64,000 nucleotides of DNA, taken from Chloroflexota bacterium (GTDB lineage Bacteria > Chloroflexota > UBA11872). Position 1 is the first letter of the stretch; every line of letters starts with the position of its first letter. Shown here piece after piece: positions 24,092-32,600 of this stretch. The stretch spans positions 91,717-155,716 of the forward strand of contig JAPOYR010000012.1 of the NCBI GenBank assembly GCA_026706485.1, given 5' to 3'. A program made the position numbers and the translations under genes. Under the pieces are notes generated by a model. It ran no database searches. It was not told where the DNA came from and was given only the letters and a program-made list of their open reading frames with translations.

Positions 24092-26269
24092 CTAGCGGCC
24101 GTAGTACCACCGTTGAATCACGGCCCTGGCGTTGGCTGCGGCTTCGGGCGACACGCCGGTCGTAAACGCGTCGGTGAGCGCTGTTTCAAAGGGCGGTCGC
24201 TCCGGATACACGCAAGGAATGTCAAGAATTCTATCCTGCGCCCAGCAATAGCTATAGAGAGGAATCCAGCCATTCGTGTTGGCAATCATCCTGGCAAAGC
24301 CATTGCGAAACGACGCGGTATCCAATGATCGATATAGGTCGAGAAAGAAGCTTACGCCAAGATACTCATGACAGCTGGCATCGCCAAGGACGAATTGATT
24401 ATTGACGGTATTGACCGGGCACTGGACGTTTTCTCCAGGGTCTTGAAATTCATTGAGGCCAGGATTCCAATGTGCGGGGCGGTAACCCATTCCCAACTCA
24501 ACGACCGCAGCAATTCCCTCAGTCGCCCAATATGGCACTTCGTACCCATTGTGATAGGCGATAAAACGCCGGACCAGTTGTCGTCGTGCCTCTCGGATTT
24601 CAGAAGGGGATCCAGGGACAATATAGTCGCTGAAGCTCACATAGTGCCCGGGAAATGGCATCTGCGTGAACGCAACCAATTCATTCAAGACGCTCTCAAT
24701 GGTACCCAGCGTATGGGAGATGGCCGTCGGACTGGCGACAATGTCCTGGCGATTGATGAGAACGATGCGTACGCGGCCGGATAGCGGCAGAAAGATGTCC
24801 TTTTCGATAACTGAAGACTCGCTCGCCCTGTGACTAACGGCTGCGGCGAATTCCTCGGGCTCCCCGTGGAAATCTCGAGGTCTAGGGAACAGCGCCTGAC
24901 GATCCGTGATGCCGCCAGTGGCGGCGAAGCCGCGCAGCATCCGCATGACGAGATCCGGTCCATGAAGCCATTCGCTGGCTCCGGTGCGTGGATTTGTGCG
25001 GGTATAGCCGAAAAAGAGATTTTCGGTAATGGTAGTTTCATAGCCTTCGAAGCTGTCCAGATAAGGCATATCGAGCATGATGCTTAGAATGTTATCGAGT
25101 TCAGCGAGTTTGCCGTTGTATTGGGGGTTGTTTGCCTCGGCAAGCACGAGGGTTTGCCTGAGCGCGATTTCGGCAAATCTCAACTCACCCCAGGTGACGC
25201 CGTCGCGAATCCAGGGCTTATGCATTAGCTTGCGGAACGATGACGGCCATTGGTCTTCGGTAGCGTTGAGCAAGACACTGAGGAGGATTGGCTGGGCGGG
25301 GCCGATATGCTTCCGAGTCCAGGGGATTTCAGCGAATGCGCTGATCATGCGGAGGGCGCCTTGCCCTTGGGCGCCGGGTAGGCGCTGAAGCCAGTCGGGC
25401 TGCCGCGTGACCAGGAGCCTGGAGAGGAGCTCGTCGGAGGATGAGGCGAGCTTGCGGAGCAGCAGCAGGGTTTCCTGTTCGTGCGGGAAGACGCCGTCGG
25501 CAACCCATGGAAGGGCTCGGATGGCCGGATGCAGGCTGGGATCCGGGACGCGGGCGAGGGTCTTCGCGGTGTCTGGGATGACCACGTTGCTCAGCTGCTT
25601 CAACTTGTCGGGCACGTTTTGGAGATTCACGCGGCCGACGGTGATGCCGGCGGCGGGCACGTTCCAGACCACGAACACTGTCCGCTGGCTCCGCAGCAGT
25701 TGCACGCCCGCGGGGTCACCGTCGACCTCACGTTCCTCGTAGCGGATCGGCAGCCCGTAGAGGTTGAGCCAGTCGGGCTCGCTGAGGAACCGTTCCTTGA
25801 TGGCCTCGTTCTCGTCGAGCAGCGCCAGGTGGTTGCGGATGATGGTGCCGAAGGTCGCCCCCTGGTCCTCCTCGAGCACTTGGTGCGGGGGCACAAACGG
25901 CAGCTCGACCGACGGATAGCGGTTCGCCAGCGCGTCGAGGGTGTTGTAGTAGTTCATGCGCTGCTTGATGGGGTCCCACTGGAGAATGACTTTTTGGAAG
26001 GCCTGCAGCGTGAACGGCCCCTCGGTCCAGCGCTGGCTAATCGGATAGCCGATGGCCTGGGCCTCGCGGTCGCGGACGAAGTCCCACATGGGCACGCTGT
26101 GGGCATTGGTGACGGCGTAGCCGTCGTCCGGATCGGTCGTGTCTCCCCCGGTGATCGTGAAGAAGCAACCGTCGTCGAGGTCGAATCCCTCGCAATCGAG
26201 GGCATAGGCCGGGGCGGCTACGGCGAAGACCACCGCAGCGACGACCAGGCCGACCGCTAGCTTCCGCAC
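24092..26269 (-). CDS. Secreted protein with degenerate gluzincin-like domain (paralog B)
   Basis: A 725-aa paralog of the downstream gene, in the same orientation, with a 161-nt spacer. It has a signal peptide (VRKLAVGLVVAAVVFAVAAPAYA), the same module (MWDFVRDREAQAIGYPISQ), and an N-terminal region to about residue 270 with estimated 75-80% identity. The C-terminal half diverges and has lower GC. In place of the zinc motif it has RRFIAYHNGYEVPYWATEGIAAVVE, so the histidine pair is also lost while the distal Glu region persists. Tail motifs (DAFTTGVSPEAAANARAVIQRW) match paralog A. I infer a tandem duplication with strong divergence of the exposed part. Confidence 0.75.
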   Translation of the reverse strand: MRKLAVGLVVAAVVFAVAAPAYALDCEGFDLDDGCFFTITGGDTTDPDDGYAVTNAHSVPMWDFVRDREAQAIGYPISQRWTEGPFTLQAFQKVILQWDPIKQRMNYYNTLDALANRYPSVELPFVPPHQVLEEDQGATFGTIIRNHLALLDENEAIKERFLSEPDWLNLYGLPIRYEEREVDGDPAGVQLLRSQRTVFVVWNVPAAGITVGRVNLQNVPDKLKQLSNVVIPDTAKTLARVPDPSLHPAIRALPWVADGVFPHEQETLLLLRKLASSSDELLSRLLVTRQPDWLQRLPGAQGQGALRMISAFAEIPWTRKHIGPAQPILLSVLLNATEDQWPSSFRKLMHKPWIRDGVTWGELRFAEIALRQTLVLAEANNPQYNGKLAELDNILSIMLDMPYLDSFEGYETTITENLFFGYTRTNPRTGASEWLHGPDLVMRMLRGFAATGGITDRQALFPRPRDFHGEPEEFAAAVSHRASESSVIEKDIFLPLSGRVRIVLINRQDIVASPTAISHTLGTIESVLNELVAFTQMPFPGHYVSFSDYIVPGSPSEIREARRQLVRRFIAYHNGYEVPYWATEGIAAVVELGMGYRPAHWNPGLNEFQDPGENVQCPVNTVNNQFVLGDASCHEYLGVSFFLDLYRSLDTASFRNGFARMIANTNGWIPLYSYCWAQDRILDIPCVYPERPPFETALTDAFTTGVSPEAAANARAVIQRWYYGR

Positions 26270-26391
26270 TCTGCCCCCCGACCACACGCCCGCCTTGGGG
26301 GCGAACCGGTTGTTCTATACCGGTATGCTGTGACGTGTCAAGCGGCGGGCGCAGGAACCGCGGGAGGCGGGGGCGCCGGGGCTGCCTTTAG

Positions 26392-27135
26392 CTAGAAGCC
26401 GTCCACCTCATCGCCGAACCACTTCGCGATCAGCACGTTCAGCGAGCCGTCGCCTTTCATGTCGGTGATGGCTTGGTCCAGCTTGTCCTTCAACTCGCCG
26501 TCGTCTTCTCGGACACCAATGCCGATACCGAGATCGAGCTTCACTTCCGGGCCGACGATGGCCAACATTCCCTCGTGCTCGGCCAGGCTCTTGTGGGCAA
26601 CCTTCAGGTCCACCAGCGCCGCATCCGCCTCGCCGCTCAGCACGGCCGCAATGGCTTTGGGTACAAGCTCGTACTCGAGAAGGGTTGCGCCCGATTGCGA
26701 CGCTAGGTAGTCGGCCTGGACCGTGGCCCCTTGTGCGGCCACCTTGCCATTGATCGCTTCGTCGCCGGCGCCGGCCGCGGCCAGATAGACCGATGCGCCG
26801 GGTGGGAGGTACGGCTGCGTGAAGTCAATAATCTCGTCTCGTTTCTGCGTGATGCTCATCCCGGCCACGATCGTGTCGTATTGGCCGGCCACGAGATTGG
26901 GAATGATGGTGTCCCACTCGTTGATGACCCAGGTGCACTCGAGATTGGCCCGCCGGCAAATCTCGTCACCCAGTTCCCGATCAAACCCGTCGATCTCACC
27001 AGCATCGTTGATGAAGTTGTACGGCGGATAGGCGCCCTCGATTCCCATCCGGATGGCCTCGGGCGCTTCAGAGCATGCTGAGGACACCGCGAGGAGGACC
27101 GCCGCTATGGCGCCCACGAATATGCCTCTAGCCAT
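26392..27135 (-). CDS. Family 3 solute-binding protein, amino acid type
   Basis: A 247-aa protein with a hydrophobic N-terminus ending in SSACSE, a possible lipoprotein site. The family 3 signature follows: IRMGIEGAYPPYNFINDAG, then GFDRELGDEICRR and VAGQYDTIVAGMSITQKRDEIIDFTQPY. These are the ligand-binding strands of polar amino acid (Arg/Lys/Gln-type) receptors. It should deliver substrate to an ABC importer, but no permease or ATPase gene is adjacent. ATG 27135 is inferred; the frame stays open upstream into a MoaD/ThiS-like domain, so a 360-aa fusion cannot be excluded. Confidence 0.85.
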   Translation of the reverse strand: MARGIFVGAIAAVLLAVSSACSEAPEAIRMGIEGAYPPYNFINDAGEIDGFDRELGDEICRRANLECTWVINEWDTIIPNLVAGQYDTIVAGMSITQKRDEIIDFTQPYLPPGASVYLAAAGAGDEAINGKVAAQGATVQADYLASQSGATLLEYELVPKAIAAVLSGEADAALVDLKVAHKSLAEHEGMLAIVGPEVKLDLGIGIGVREDDGELKDKLDQAITDMKGDGSLNVLIAKWFGDEVDGF

Positions 27136-27474
27136 GTCTATCGTCCCAACGTGTTTGCATAGGCCCTCGGAGCTTGCCACAAGCCTTCCGCTCCGCCCGC
27201 CACCGGACATGGCCGGGAGGATCGTCAGCGTGTCCCCGCTCGCCAAGGTCGACGCCAGCCCGTCGAGCGTGGCGACGTCCCGCTCGTTGAGGAACAGATT
27301 CGTAGCTTCGAGCACGTTGCCGCTGGGCGGCGTCAACGATTCTCGCAGCGACGGATACACCGCGAAGAGCGCTTCAAGGGCCTCGTGCACCGCGCCCGCC
27401 TCGACGTCGACGCTGCGCGCCCCGGCGGTGTGGTGCCGCAGCACTTGCGGAATGCGGATAGTGACGGTGGGCAT
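27136..27474 (-). CDS. MoaD/ThiS-like ubiquitin-fold domain, in frame with the solute-binding protein
   Basis: From ATG 27474 the frame encodes a beta-grasp sulfur-carrier-like domain: VTIRIPQVLRHHTAG at the start, NLFLNERDVATLDG, and TLTILPAMSGG at the end. Free carriers terminate in Gly-Gly, which is activated to a thiocarboxylate. Here the Gly-Gly is followed by GRSGR and about 20 more residues, with no stop, and then by the ATG of the solute-binding protein. It resembles the true carrier at 53303-53575. Options are a real fusion needing proteolysis, a lost stop codon, or an assembly error. No good ribosome binding site precedes 27474. Confidence 0.6.
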
Positions 27475-27613
27475 GAGGCGGCGGCGCGGCCTGGGGCTGC
27501 GGCGGGCCATTTTCCGCGATGGGGCTCGCCAATGGCAATGCCGCTCCCCGACTTTCGGCGGTCCAGGCTGGGGACCTACGATGGGGTAGCGGATTTGCCC
27601 AGAGAGAAACCCC

Positions 27614-27970
27614 ATGCAACCCAAGGTCATCGATCCCGGCGATGTCGTCGCGGAGCACGTCTATCCCGACGCCCCGAGCAAGGTCATCAAGCGCAACCTG
27701 GTGACCCACCGGGACGACGCGCCGAACTTCGGCATGCGGCTCTTCGAGGTCGAGGCCGGCGGCGCGACCGATCATCACCAGCACCCCTGGGAGCACGAAG
27801 TATTCATCGTCAGCGGCAGCGGCCACCTGCTGACCGACGACGGGCTTAAGCCCTTCGCGCAAGGCCAGGCCGTCTTCGTGCCGCCCATGGCCATGCACCA
27901 GTTTCAGAACACCGGCGCCGCGCCGCTGCAGTTCATCTGCATGATCCCCAACAGCGGGGACTGTCAATAG
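27614..27970 (+). CDS. Cupin-domain protein
   Basis: A 118-aa cupin with HHQHPWEHEVFIVSGSG as metal motif 1 and VPPMAMHQFQN as motif 2, so a full set of three His and one Glu ligands is present. It may act as a metal-dependent isomerase, dioxygenase or sugar-binding protein; context does not tell. Its start has AGAGAG about 8 nt upstream. It is divergent from the MoaD-like/solute-binding gene and ends just before the tRNA-Glu gene on the opposite strand. Confidence 0.88.
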   Translation: MQPKVIDPGDVVAEHVYPDAPSKVIKRNLVTHRDDAPNFGMRLFEVEAGGATDHHQHPWEHEVFIVSGSGHLLTDDGLKPFAQGQAVFVPPMAMHQFQNTGAAPLQFICMIPNSGDCQ

Positions 27971-27986
27971 ACGGGACGGGCGGAGG

Positions 27987-28059
27987 CGCCCCCGAGGGAA
28001 TTCGAATCCCTGTCGCCACCTTGAAAGGGTGGTGTCCTAGGCCTCTAGACGACGGGGGC
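27987..28059 (-). tRNA. tRNA-Glu (anticodon UUC)
   Basis: The reverse strand gives a 73-nt cloverleaf: acceptor GCCCCCG/CGGGGGC, anticodon stem CCACC/GGTGG with loop CTTTCAA (anticodon UUC), and T arm AGGGATTCGAATTCCCT. CCA is not encoded. It lies convergent with the cupin gene. Confidence 0.96.
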
Positions 28060-28143
28060 CGTGGCGCAGGCGGATCACTCTAGCACCGAGGTCCGCTCCG
28101 CCAGCCGTAGATCAGTACGGGGCGACGCATTCGCCGGTTCTTG

Positions 28144-28166
28144 CAGGGGCGAGCCTTGTGCCCGCC
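28144..28166. repeat. Dispersed palindrome (GCAGGGGCGAGCC...GCCCGCC type)
   Basis: A degenerate member of the GGGGCGA...CGCCC family in the 210-nt gap between tRNA-Glu and the alkylation-repair gene. The rest of that gap shows no gene. Confidence 0.5.
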
Positions 28167-28269
28167 CGAGACCGGCACAGCCTGAAGTGACCTGTCATTC
28201 TGGCGGCACGTCGCTGCCTTGAGCATCGCAAATGACCCCGCGACTCCCCAATGCTCCGTGCGGCGCACC

Positions 28270-29076
28270 ATGACCGATTCGCTTCCAGACAGCCCGCAAG
28301 ACCCGGCGCTTGAGCTGCGCTCGCGGCTCGAAGCCGTCGCCGACCCGGTGCGCGCGGCGGGCGAGGCCAGGTACCTGAAGCTGGAGCGGCGGCGGGTGAT
28401 CGGCACGTCGATGCCCGGCGCCGAGCGCGTGATCACCGGCTTTGTCCAAGACTTCGGTCTTCCGTCGGACCTGCGCCTGCTCGAACGGCTCTTCGACGGA
28501 TCGCTGGAAGAAGCCTGGTGCGCAATCTGGATGCTGGCGGCGCAGCCGGCATTCAGTGCCGACACCTGGCGACTCACCGAGGCCTGGAGCGGCGCCCCGG
28601 ACACCTGGGCGCTGGCCGACCCCATCTCGCTGCTGCTGGTCGCGGGCCATCTCGACGCCGGCATCATCGACGAGGACCTATTGCGTGCCTGGGCCGCGCG
28701 CGAGTCGCCCTTCTGGTACCGGCGCGTCGCGTTGGTGTCCACGGTGTCGCTCAACGATGGCCTCGGCGGTCCCACGCAGCGGCGCCTCCGGCGGATCGGA
28801 CGCGTGCCGCCCATCGGCGAGTCGCCGCGGCCGCGGCTGACGCTTGACCTGCTGGAAGCCAGCATCCACGACCGCCGACACTTCATCCGTCTGGGCATCG
28901 GCTGGGCGCTGCGACCGTTGTCCGCGGTGGACCCCGACGGCGCCGCGGCGTTCGTCCAGCGTCACCGCGACCGAATCACCAAAGCCATGCTGCGCAAGGC
29001 GCGCCTGGACGACGACGGGCGAGCAGTCCGGGCGGACCGACCCCATAAACTGCCGCGAGGAATTCCGAGAAGGTGA
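28270..29076 (+). CDS. DNA alkylation repair protein (AlkD-like HEAT repeat fold)
   Basis: A 268-aa protein made of helical repeats in the AlkD/DNA-alkylation-repair family pattern: KLERRRVIGTSMPGAERVI, LFDGSLEEAWCAIWMLA, FWYRRVALVSTVSL, and DRRHFIRLGIGWALRPLS. AlkD-type enzymes excise bulky or cationic alkylated bases without base flipping. ATG 28270 is chosen since homology starts soon after. The end of the gene overlaps a possible GTG for the next ORF. A decayed second copy of this gene is present at 31634-31740. Confidence 0.85.
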   Translation: MTDSLPDSPQDPALELRSRLEAVADPVRAAGEARYLKLERRRVIGTSMPGAERVITGFVQDFGLPSDLRLLERLFDGSLEEAWCAIWMLAAQPAFSADTWRLTEAWSGAPDTWALADPISLLLVAGHLDAGIIDEDLLRAWAARESPFWYRRVALVSTVSLNDGLGGPTQRRLRRIGRVPPIGESPRPRLTLDLLEASIHDRRHFIRLGIGWALRPLSAVDPDGAAAFVQRHRDRITKAMLRKARLDDDGRAVRADRPHKLPRGIPRR

Positions 29077-29087
29077 GTGAGGAGACG

Positions 29088-29363
29088 ATGGGCCATTTCG
29101 CGGAGTTGGCCACCCGGACCAAAGCCCCGACGGTCCTTGCGCTGGTTGTGCTCTTGACGGCGACCGCGCTGGGATGGATGTGGGTATGGGGAGTCTTTTT
29201 CTTCTATTGGGCCGTCGTTGGCATCGTGGCGCAGCAGGCATTCGTGGTGCAGACGGTTCGACGCGACGAGAACCCTGTGCTGTTCTGGGTCATCAGCGTG
29301 TCGTGGCTGGCACTGTCCGGCTTGATGATTCTGAGCAGCGTCTTCTCGTGGGCCACGGGCTAG
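29088..29363 (+). CDS. Small membrane protein of unknown function
   Basis: A 91-aa protein with three hydrophobic segments (residues about 15-34, 35-52 and 68-88). GAGGAG five bases before ATG 29088 decides the start against GTG 29073. It lies 11 nt after the alkylation-repair gene and 9 nt before the Rieske oxygenase gene, so it is probably in one transcript with them. No family is recognised. Confidence 0.62.
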   Translation: MGHFAELATRTKAPTVLALVVLLTATALGWMWVWGVFFFYWAVVGIVAQQAFVVQTVRRDENPVLFWVISVSWLALSGLMILSSVFSWATG

Positions 29364-29372
29364 CCCGCGCCC

Positions 29373-30527
29373 ATGGACCGTCGCCGCACCATGCCCGTCC
29401 TCCCGGTGGAGGCCTACACCTCCCAGGAGTGGTTTGACCGCGAGCGGGAGCGCATCTTTTCCCGCACTTGGGCCTACGCCGGCTTTGCCGAGGACATCAG
29501 CGAGCCGGGGCAATATCTTTCGGTGCAGGCCGGGCTCAACAACATCTTCATCGTCATGGGGCGGGACCGCCGGCTGCGCGCGTTTCACAATATTTGCCGT
29601 CACCGTGGCACGCAGTTGCTCCGCGCGGTGGGACAGACCCAGCGCGCCATCGTCTGCCCCTACCACGATTGGACGTACGACCTCGAGGGACAGCTCATCT
29701 CCGTGCCCAACCGCGAGCAGGAGTTCCCGAACCTGGACCTGAGTTGCATCGCGCTAAAGGCCGCTTCCGTGGACCTCTGGCGCGGAATGTTGTGGGTGCA
29801 CCCCGAGGCGAGTGCCGGATCCATCATGCGTTGGTTCGGCGATGTCGAGTCCCACCTCGGCCCCCACAATGTGGACCAGTTGGTGGAGGACCCGAAAAGT
29901 CGCACCGAGCACACCATCGCGGCCAACTGGAAGATCGTGGTGGAAAACTACATCGACGGCTACCACCTGGCGCACCTGCATTCCGGCACCCTGGCGATGT
30001 ATGACCATTCCCGCATCGAATCGGGGTTCGTGGGGCCGCACTTCGCCTTTTGGGAGCCGCTGGCGCCGGAGTACGCCAAACGCCTCGAGCAGAGTGCTCC
30101 GTATCCGCTGGTTGTCCCCACGGAGCAGGCTGGCGCGTGGGTGCCGATGCTGTTCCCCGGCATTGGCTTGGCCGAGACCGAGAGCTCCTGGTCCATTTTT
30201 CACGTCACGCCCCTCGCCCCCGACCGGACGCGCGTGGTGACCCGAACCAAAACAGCCGATGCTTCGATCTGGGCCTACATGCACCAGGCGGTTCGCTCGT
30301 ACGGCTTCTGGGCTGGCCGGGTCCGGGGCAAGTTCGCTGGAGACGGCGACTCCGATGACCCCATGGCATCGGGCGACTTCATGGCCGAAGACGTGTACGC
30401 CTGCGAGCAACAGCAACGGTCGCTGCGAAGCCCCTACTTCGAGCATGGCCCCTCCTCGGTCCGTGGCGAGGCCGGCGTCCGGCGGCACCAGCAGCTGGTG
30501 CAGGAGTGGGTGGCGGGCGATGCGTGA
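29373..30527 (+). CDS. Rieske non-heme iron oxygenase, alpha subunit
   Basis: A 384-aa protein. The N-terminal Rieske domain has CRHRG and CPYHDW, the Cys-His pairs for the [2Fe-2S] cluster (residues about 73 and 93). The catalytic domain has ENYIDGYHLAHLH (about residue 195) with the Asp and two His of the mononuclear iron 2-His-1-carboxylate site. Such enzymes insert oxygen into aromatics or demethylate quaternary amines such as glycine betaine or carnitine. The next gene is the reductase, overlapping by TGATG, so the pair forms a two-component system. The substrate is open; no beta subunit is present. Confidence 0.92.
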   Translation: MDRRRTMPVLPVEAYTSQEWFDRERERIFSRTWAYAGFAEDISEPGQYLSVQAGLNNIFIVMGRDRRLRAFHNICRHRGTQLLRAVGQTQRAIVCPYHDWTYDLEGQLISVPNREQEFPNLDLSCIALKAASVDLWRGMLWVHPEASAGSIMRWFGDVESHLGPHNVDQLVEDPKSRTEHTIAANWKIVVENYIDGYHLAHLHSGTLAMYDHSRIESGFVGPHFAFWEPLAPEYAKRLEQSAPYPLVVPTEQAGAWVPMLFPGIGLAETESSWSIFHVTPLAPDRTRVVTRTKTADASIWAYMHQAVRSYGFWAGRVRGKFAGDGDSDDPMASGDFMAEDVYACEQQQRSLRSPYFEHGPSSVRGEAGVRRHQQLVQEWVAGDA

Positions 30528-31585
30528 TGCGCGGCGAATTCCACCGCCTGCGCGTGCTCGCAACCCAGGCGGAGACGCCACAGGCCACCAGCATTGTCTT
30601 TCAGGTGCCGCCGGCCAGCAGCGGGACGTTCCGCTGGCGCGCCGGCCAGCACATCACCCTGCGTCTGCGAATTGACGGTGCCGAGGTCCGCCGCACCTAC
30701 TCCATCTCCGAGACTCCGGCCGCCGGGGCCCCACTGCGCATAACCGTCAAGCGCGTGGCCGGCGGCCTTGTGTCCAACCACATCAACGACCATGTCGGCG
30801 CGGGCGACACGATGGAGGTGCTGCCGCCATTCGGCAGCTTCAGTCTGGACGCCGACCCGCAGGCGCGGCGCACGCACTATTTCTTTGGCGCTGGCAGCGG
30901 AATCACCCCGCTGTACGCGATGATCCGCTCCGTCCTCGCGGCCGAACCCTACTCCGTGGCCCGGCTCGCCTACGGCAACGCCAACGTCGACGCGATCATC
31001 TTTCGTGATGCCCTCGCCAGACTGGAAGCGAGCGGCGGCGGCCGGCTGACCGTTCGGCATGTCCTCTCCGCACCCTCCGATCAATCTGCCTTCAGCTACT
31101 GGCGGCACGGCCGAATCGACGCCGCCACCGTCGCTGCATTCATTGACGCCCATCCGCCCTACGCCCAGGACACTCGTTACTACGTCTGCGGGCCGGGTGG
31201 GATGAATGCCGCCGTGCGCGCGGCCCTGCGCGGGCTGGACGTGCCGGAAGTCCGCATCTTTAGCGAGAGTTTTGGCGCGGTGGCGCCGCCGGACGACTCG
31301 GTCGTCGGGGTGGCCGCCGAGGCGCGGGTGAGGCTGAATGGCCAGACGCTGACCGTCCCGGTCGCTGCCGGCCAAACGGTGCTGCATGCGGTGCGCGCGG
31401 CCGGTGGTCAGCCACCCTACTCCTGCGAGTCGGGCGTCTGTGGCGCCTGCCGTGCCTGGCTGCGAGATGGCGCCGCCCACCTGCGCGCGCGGATGGCCCT
31501 CACGGACGCCGAGGCGGACCGAGGCGTTGTCCTGACCTGCCAGGCCCTCCCGACGACCTCGCACCTGACCGTAGACTACGACTGA
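30527..31585 (+). CDS. Oxygenase reductase (FAD/NAD and C-terminal [2Fe-2S] ferredoxin)
   Basis: A 352-aa protein with the FAD-binding barrel first (RRTYSISETP), then the NAD-binding domain (YFFGAGSGITPLYAMI and VCGPGGMN), then a plant-type ferredoxin domain with PYSCESGVCGACRAW plus a distal TCQ cysteine. This is the arrangement of PaaE, GbcB and CntB reductases. It passes electrons from NAD(P)H to the Rieske oxygenase encoded upstream. The ATG at 30527 overlaps the oxygenase stop. Confidence 0.92.
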   Translation: MRGEFHRLRVLATQAETPQATSIVFQVPPASSGTFRWRAGQHITLRLRIDGAEVRRTYSISETPAAGAPLRITVKRVAGGLVSNHINDHVGAGDTMEVLPPFGSFSLDADPQARRTHYFFGAGSGITPLYAMIRSVLAAEPYSVARLAYGNANVDAIIFRDALARLEASGGGRLTVRHVLSAPSDQSAFSYWRHGRIDAATVAAFIDAHPPYAQDTRYYVCGPGGMNAAVRAALRGLDVPEVRIFSESFGAVAPPDDSVVGVAAEARVRLNGQTLTVPVAAGQTVLHAVRAAGGQPPYSCESGVCGACRAWLRDGAAHLRARMALTDAEADRGVVLTCQALPTTSHLTVDYD

Positions 31586-31633
31586 ACGGGCCGCACGGCG
31601 CCGCCATTTGCCTCCACCGACCGCAGCCGCCCC

Positions 31634-31740
31634 AGCCTGAAGCTGGAGCGCCGCGTGTGATCGGCACATCAATGCCCGGTGCCGACCGCGTGCCCGCTGC
31701 GCAAGGGCGCTTGGACGACGACGGCAGGCGGACGGCGTGA
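31634..31740 (+). pseudogene. Decayed, internally deleted copy of the AlkD-like gene
   Basis: CTGAAGCTGGAGCG...GTGATCGGCAC(A)TC and AATGCCCGGTGCCGACCGCG match the codons for LKLERR and VIGTSMPGAERV at 28378-28430 with a one-base deletion that shifts the frame. They are followed directly by CTGCGCAAGG...TTGGACGACGACGGC, which matches the C-terminal MLRKARLDDDG codons near 28988-29020. About 560 nt of the middle are missing. It sits just before the nucleoside hydrolase start and cannot encode the full domain. Confidence 0.75.
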
Positions 31741-32600
31741 TCTCGCTCATCCTCGACACGGACATCGGCGACGACGTGGACGACGCCTTTGCGTTGGCCT
31801 TCGCCGCGCGGCACCCGGCAATCCGCCTCTGCGCCGTGACGACCGTGCTGGGCGACACGCGCTGGCGGGCGGCGCTGTCGCTGCGCCTGCTTGACGAGTT
31901 GGGCGTCGGCGATGTTCCAGTGGCCGCGGGCGAGCCGGACGGCGGCATCGAGGGCATTCCCCTGTCCGGCGATGTCGTGCTGCCCCAGGGCCGCGACGAT
32001 CCTCGCCGCGATCCCCGGTCGGCCATCGATCTCATGGCCGACATGATCGCCACCGCGCCGGACCCCGTGTGGCTGGCAATCATCGGTCCCGCGACGAACG
32101 CCGCCGCCCTCCTGGCCGATCGCCCCGAGGCGCTCGATCGCCTGGCCGGGATCGTCATGATGGGCGGCCGGCACGATCCGAACAACCCGCGCGAGCACAA
32201 CTTCGGCGCCGATCCCGCCGCTGCGGCCGCCGTGTGCAACAGCGGCCGGCGCGTGCGGGTGGGCGATTACCTCGTCACGTCCCAGGCGAAGCTCCGGCGG
32301 GACGACCTGGCCCGGGTGCGACGCGCGCCAGGCATTGGCGCCTCGCTGGGGCTCATGCTCGAAACCTACCTGGACCGGCGCAATCGCGATTGGACCAGCA
32401 TGTACGACCCCGCGGTGCTCACGCTGGCATTGGGCGAGCAATTTCTGCGACTCGGTCTGACCTCCAGGCGCGCCGAGGTTGAGTCGGGCCAGGTTTGGTT
32501 TCGGGTCGCGAGTGAAGCAACCGAATTGCGCATCGCGGCATCGATCGGCGCCGCGGCCTTTCGCCGCGAACTGCTCGACGTCATCGGAAGTAACGGGTGA
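31737..32600 (+). CDS. Nucleoside hydrolase (IUNH family)
   Basis: A 287-aa protein beginning ISLILDTDIGDDVDDAFALA, the calcium-binding aspartate cluster of inosine-uridine preferring nucleoside hydrolases. IGPATNAAALL and MGGRHDPNNPREHNFGADP follow, and MYDPAVLTLA supplies the last Asp. It would split N-ribosides into base and ribose for salvage or catabolism. It starts at GTG 31737 at the end of the pseudogene, and its stop overlaps the next gene by 4 nt. Confidence 0.9.
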   Translation: MISLILDTDIGDDVDDAFALAFAARHPAIRLCAVTTVLGDTRWRAALSLRLLDELGVGDVPVAAGEPDGGIEGIPLSGDVVLPQGRDDPRRDPRSAIDLMADMIATAPDPVWLAIIGPATNAAALLADRPEALDRLAGIVMMGGRHDPNNPREHNFGADPAAAAAVCNSGRRVRVGDYLVTSQAKLRRDDLARVRRAPGIGASLGLMLETYLDRRNRDWTSMYDPAVLTLALGEQFLRLGLTSRRAEVESGQVWFRVASEATELRIAASIGAAAFRRELLDVIGSNG

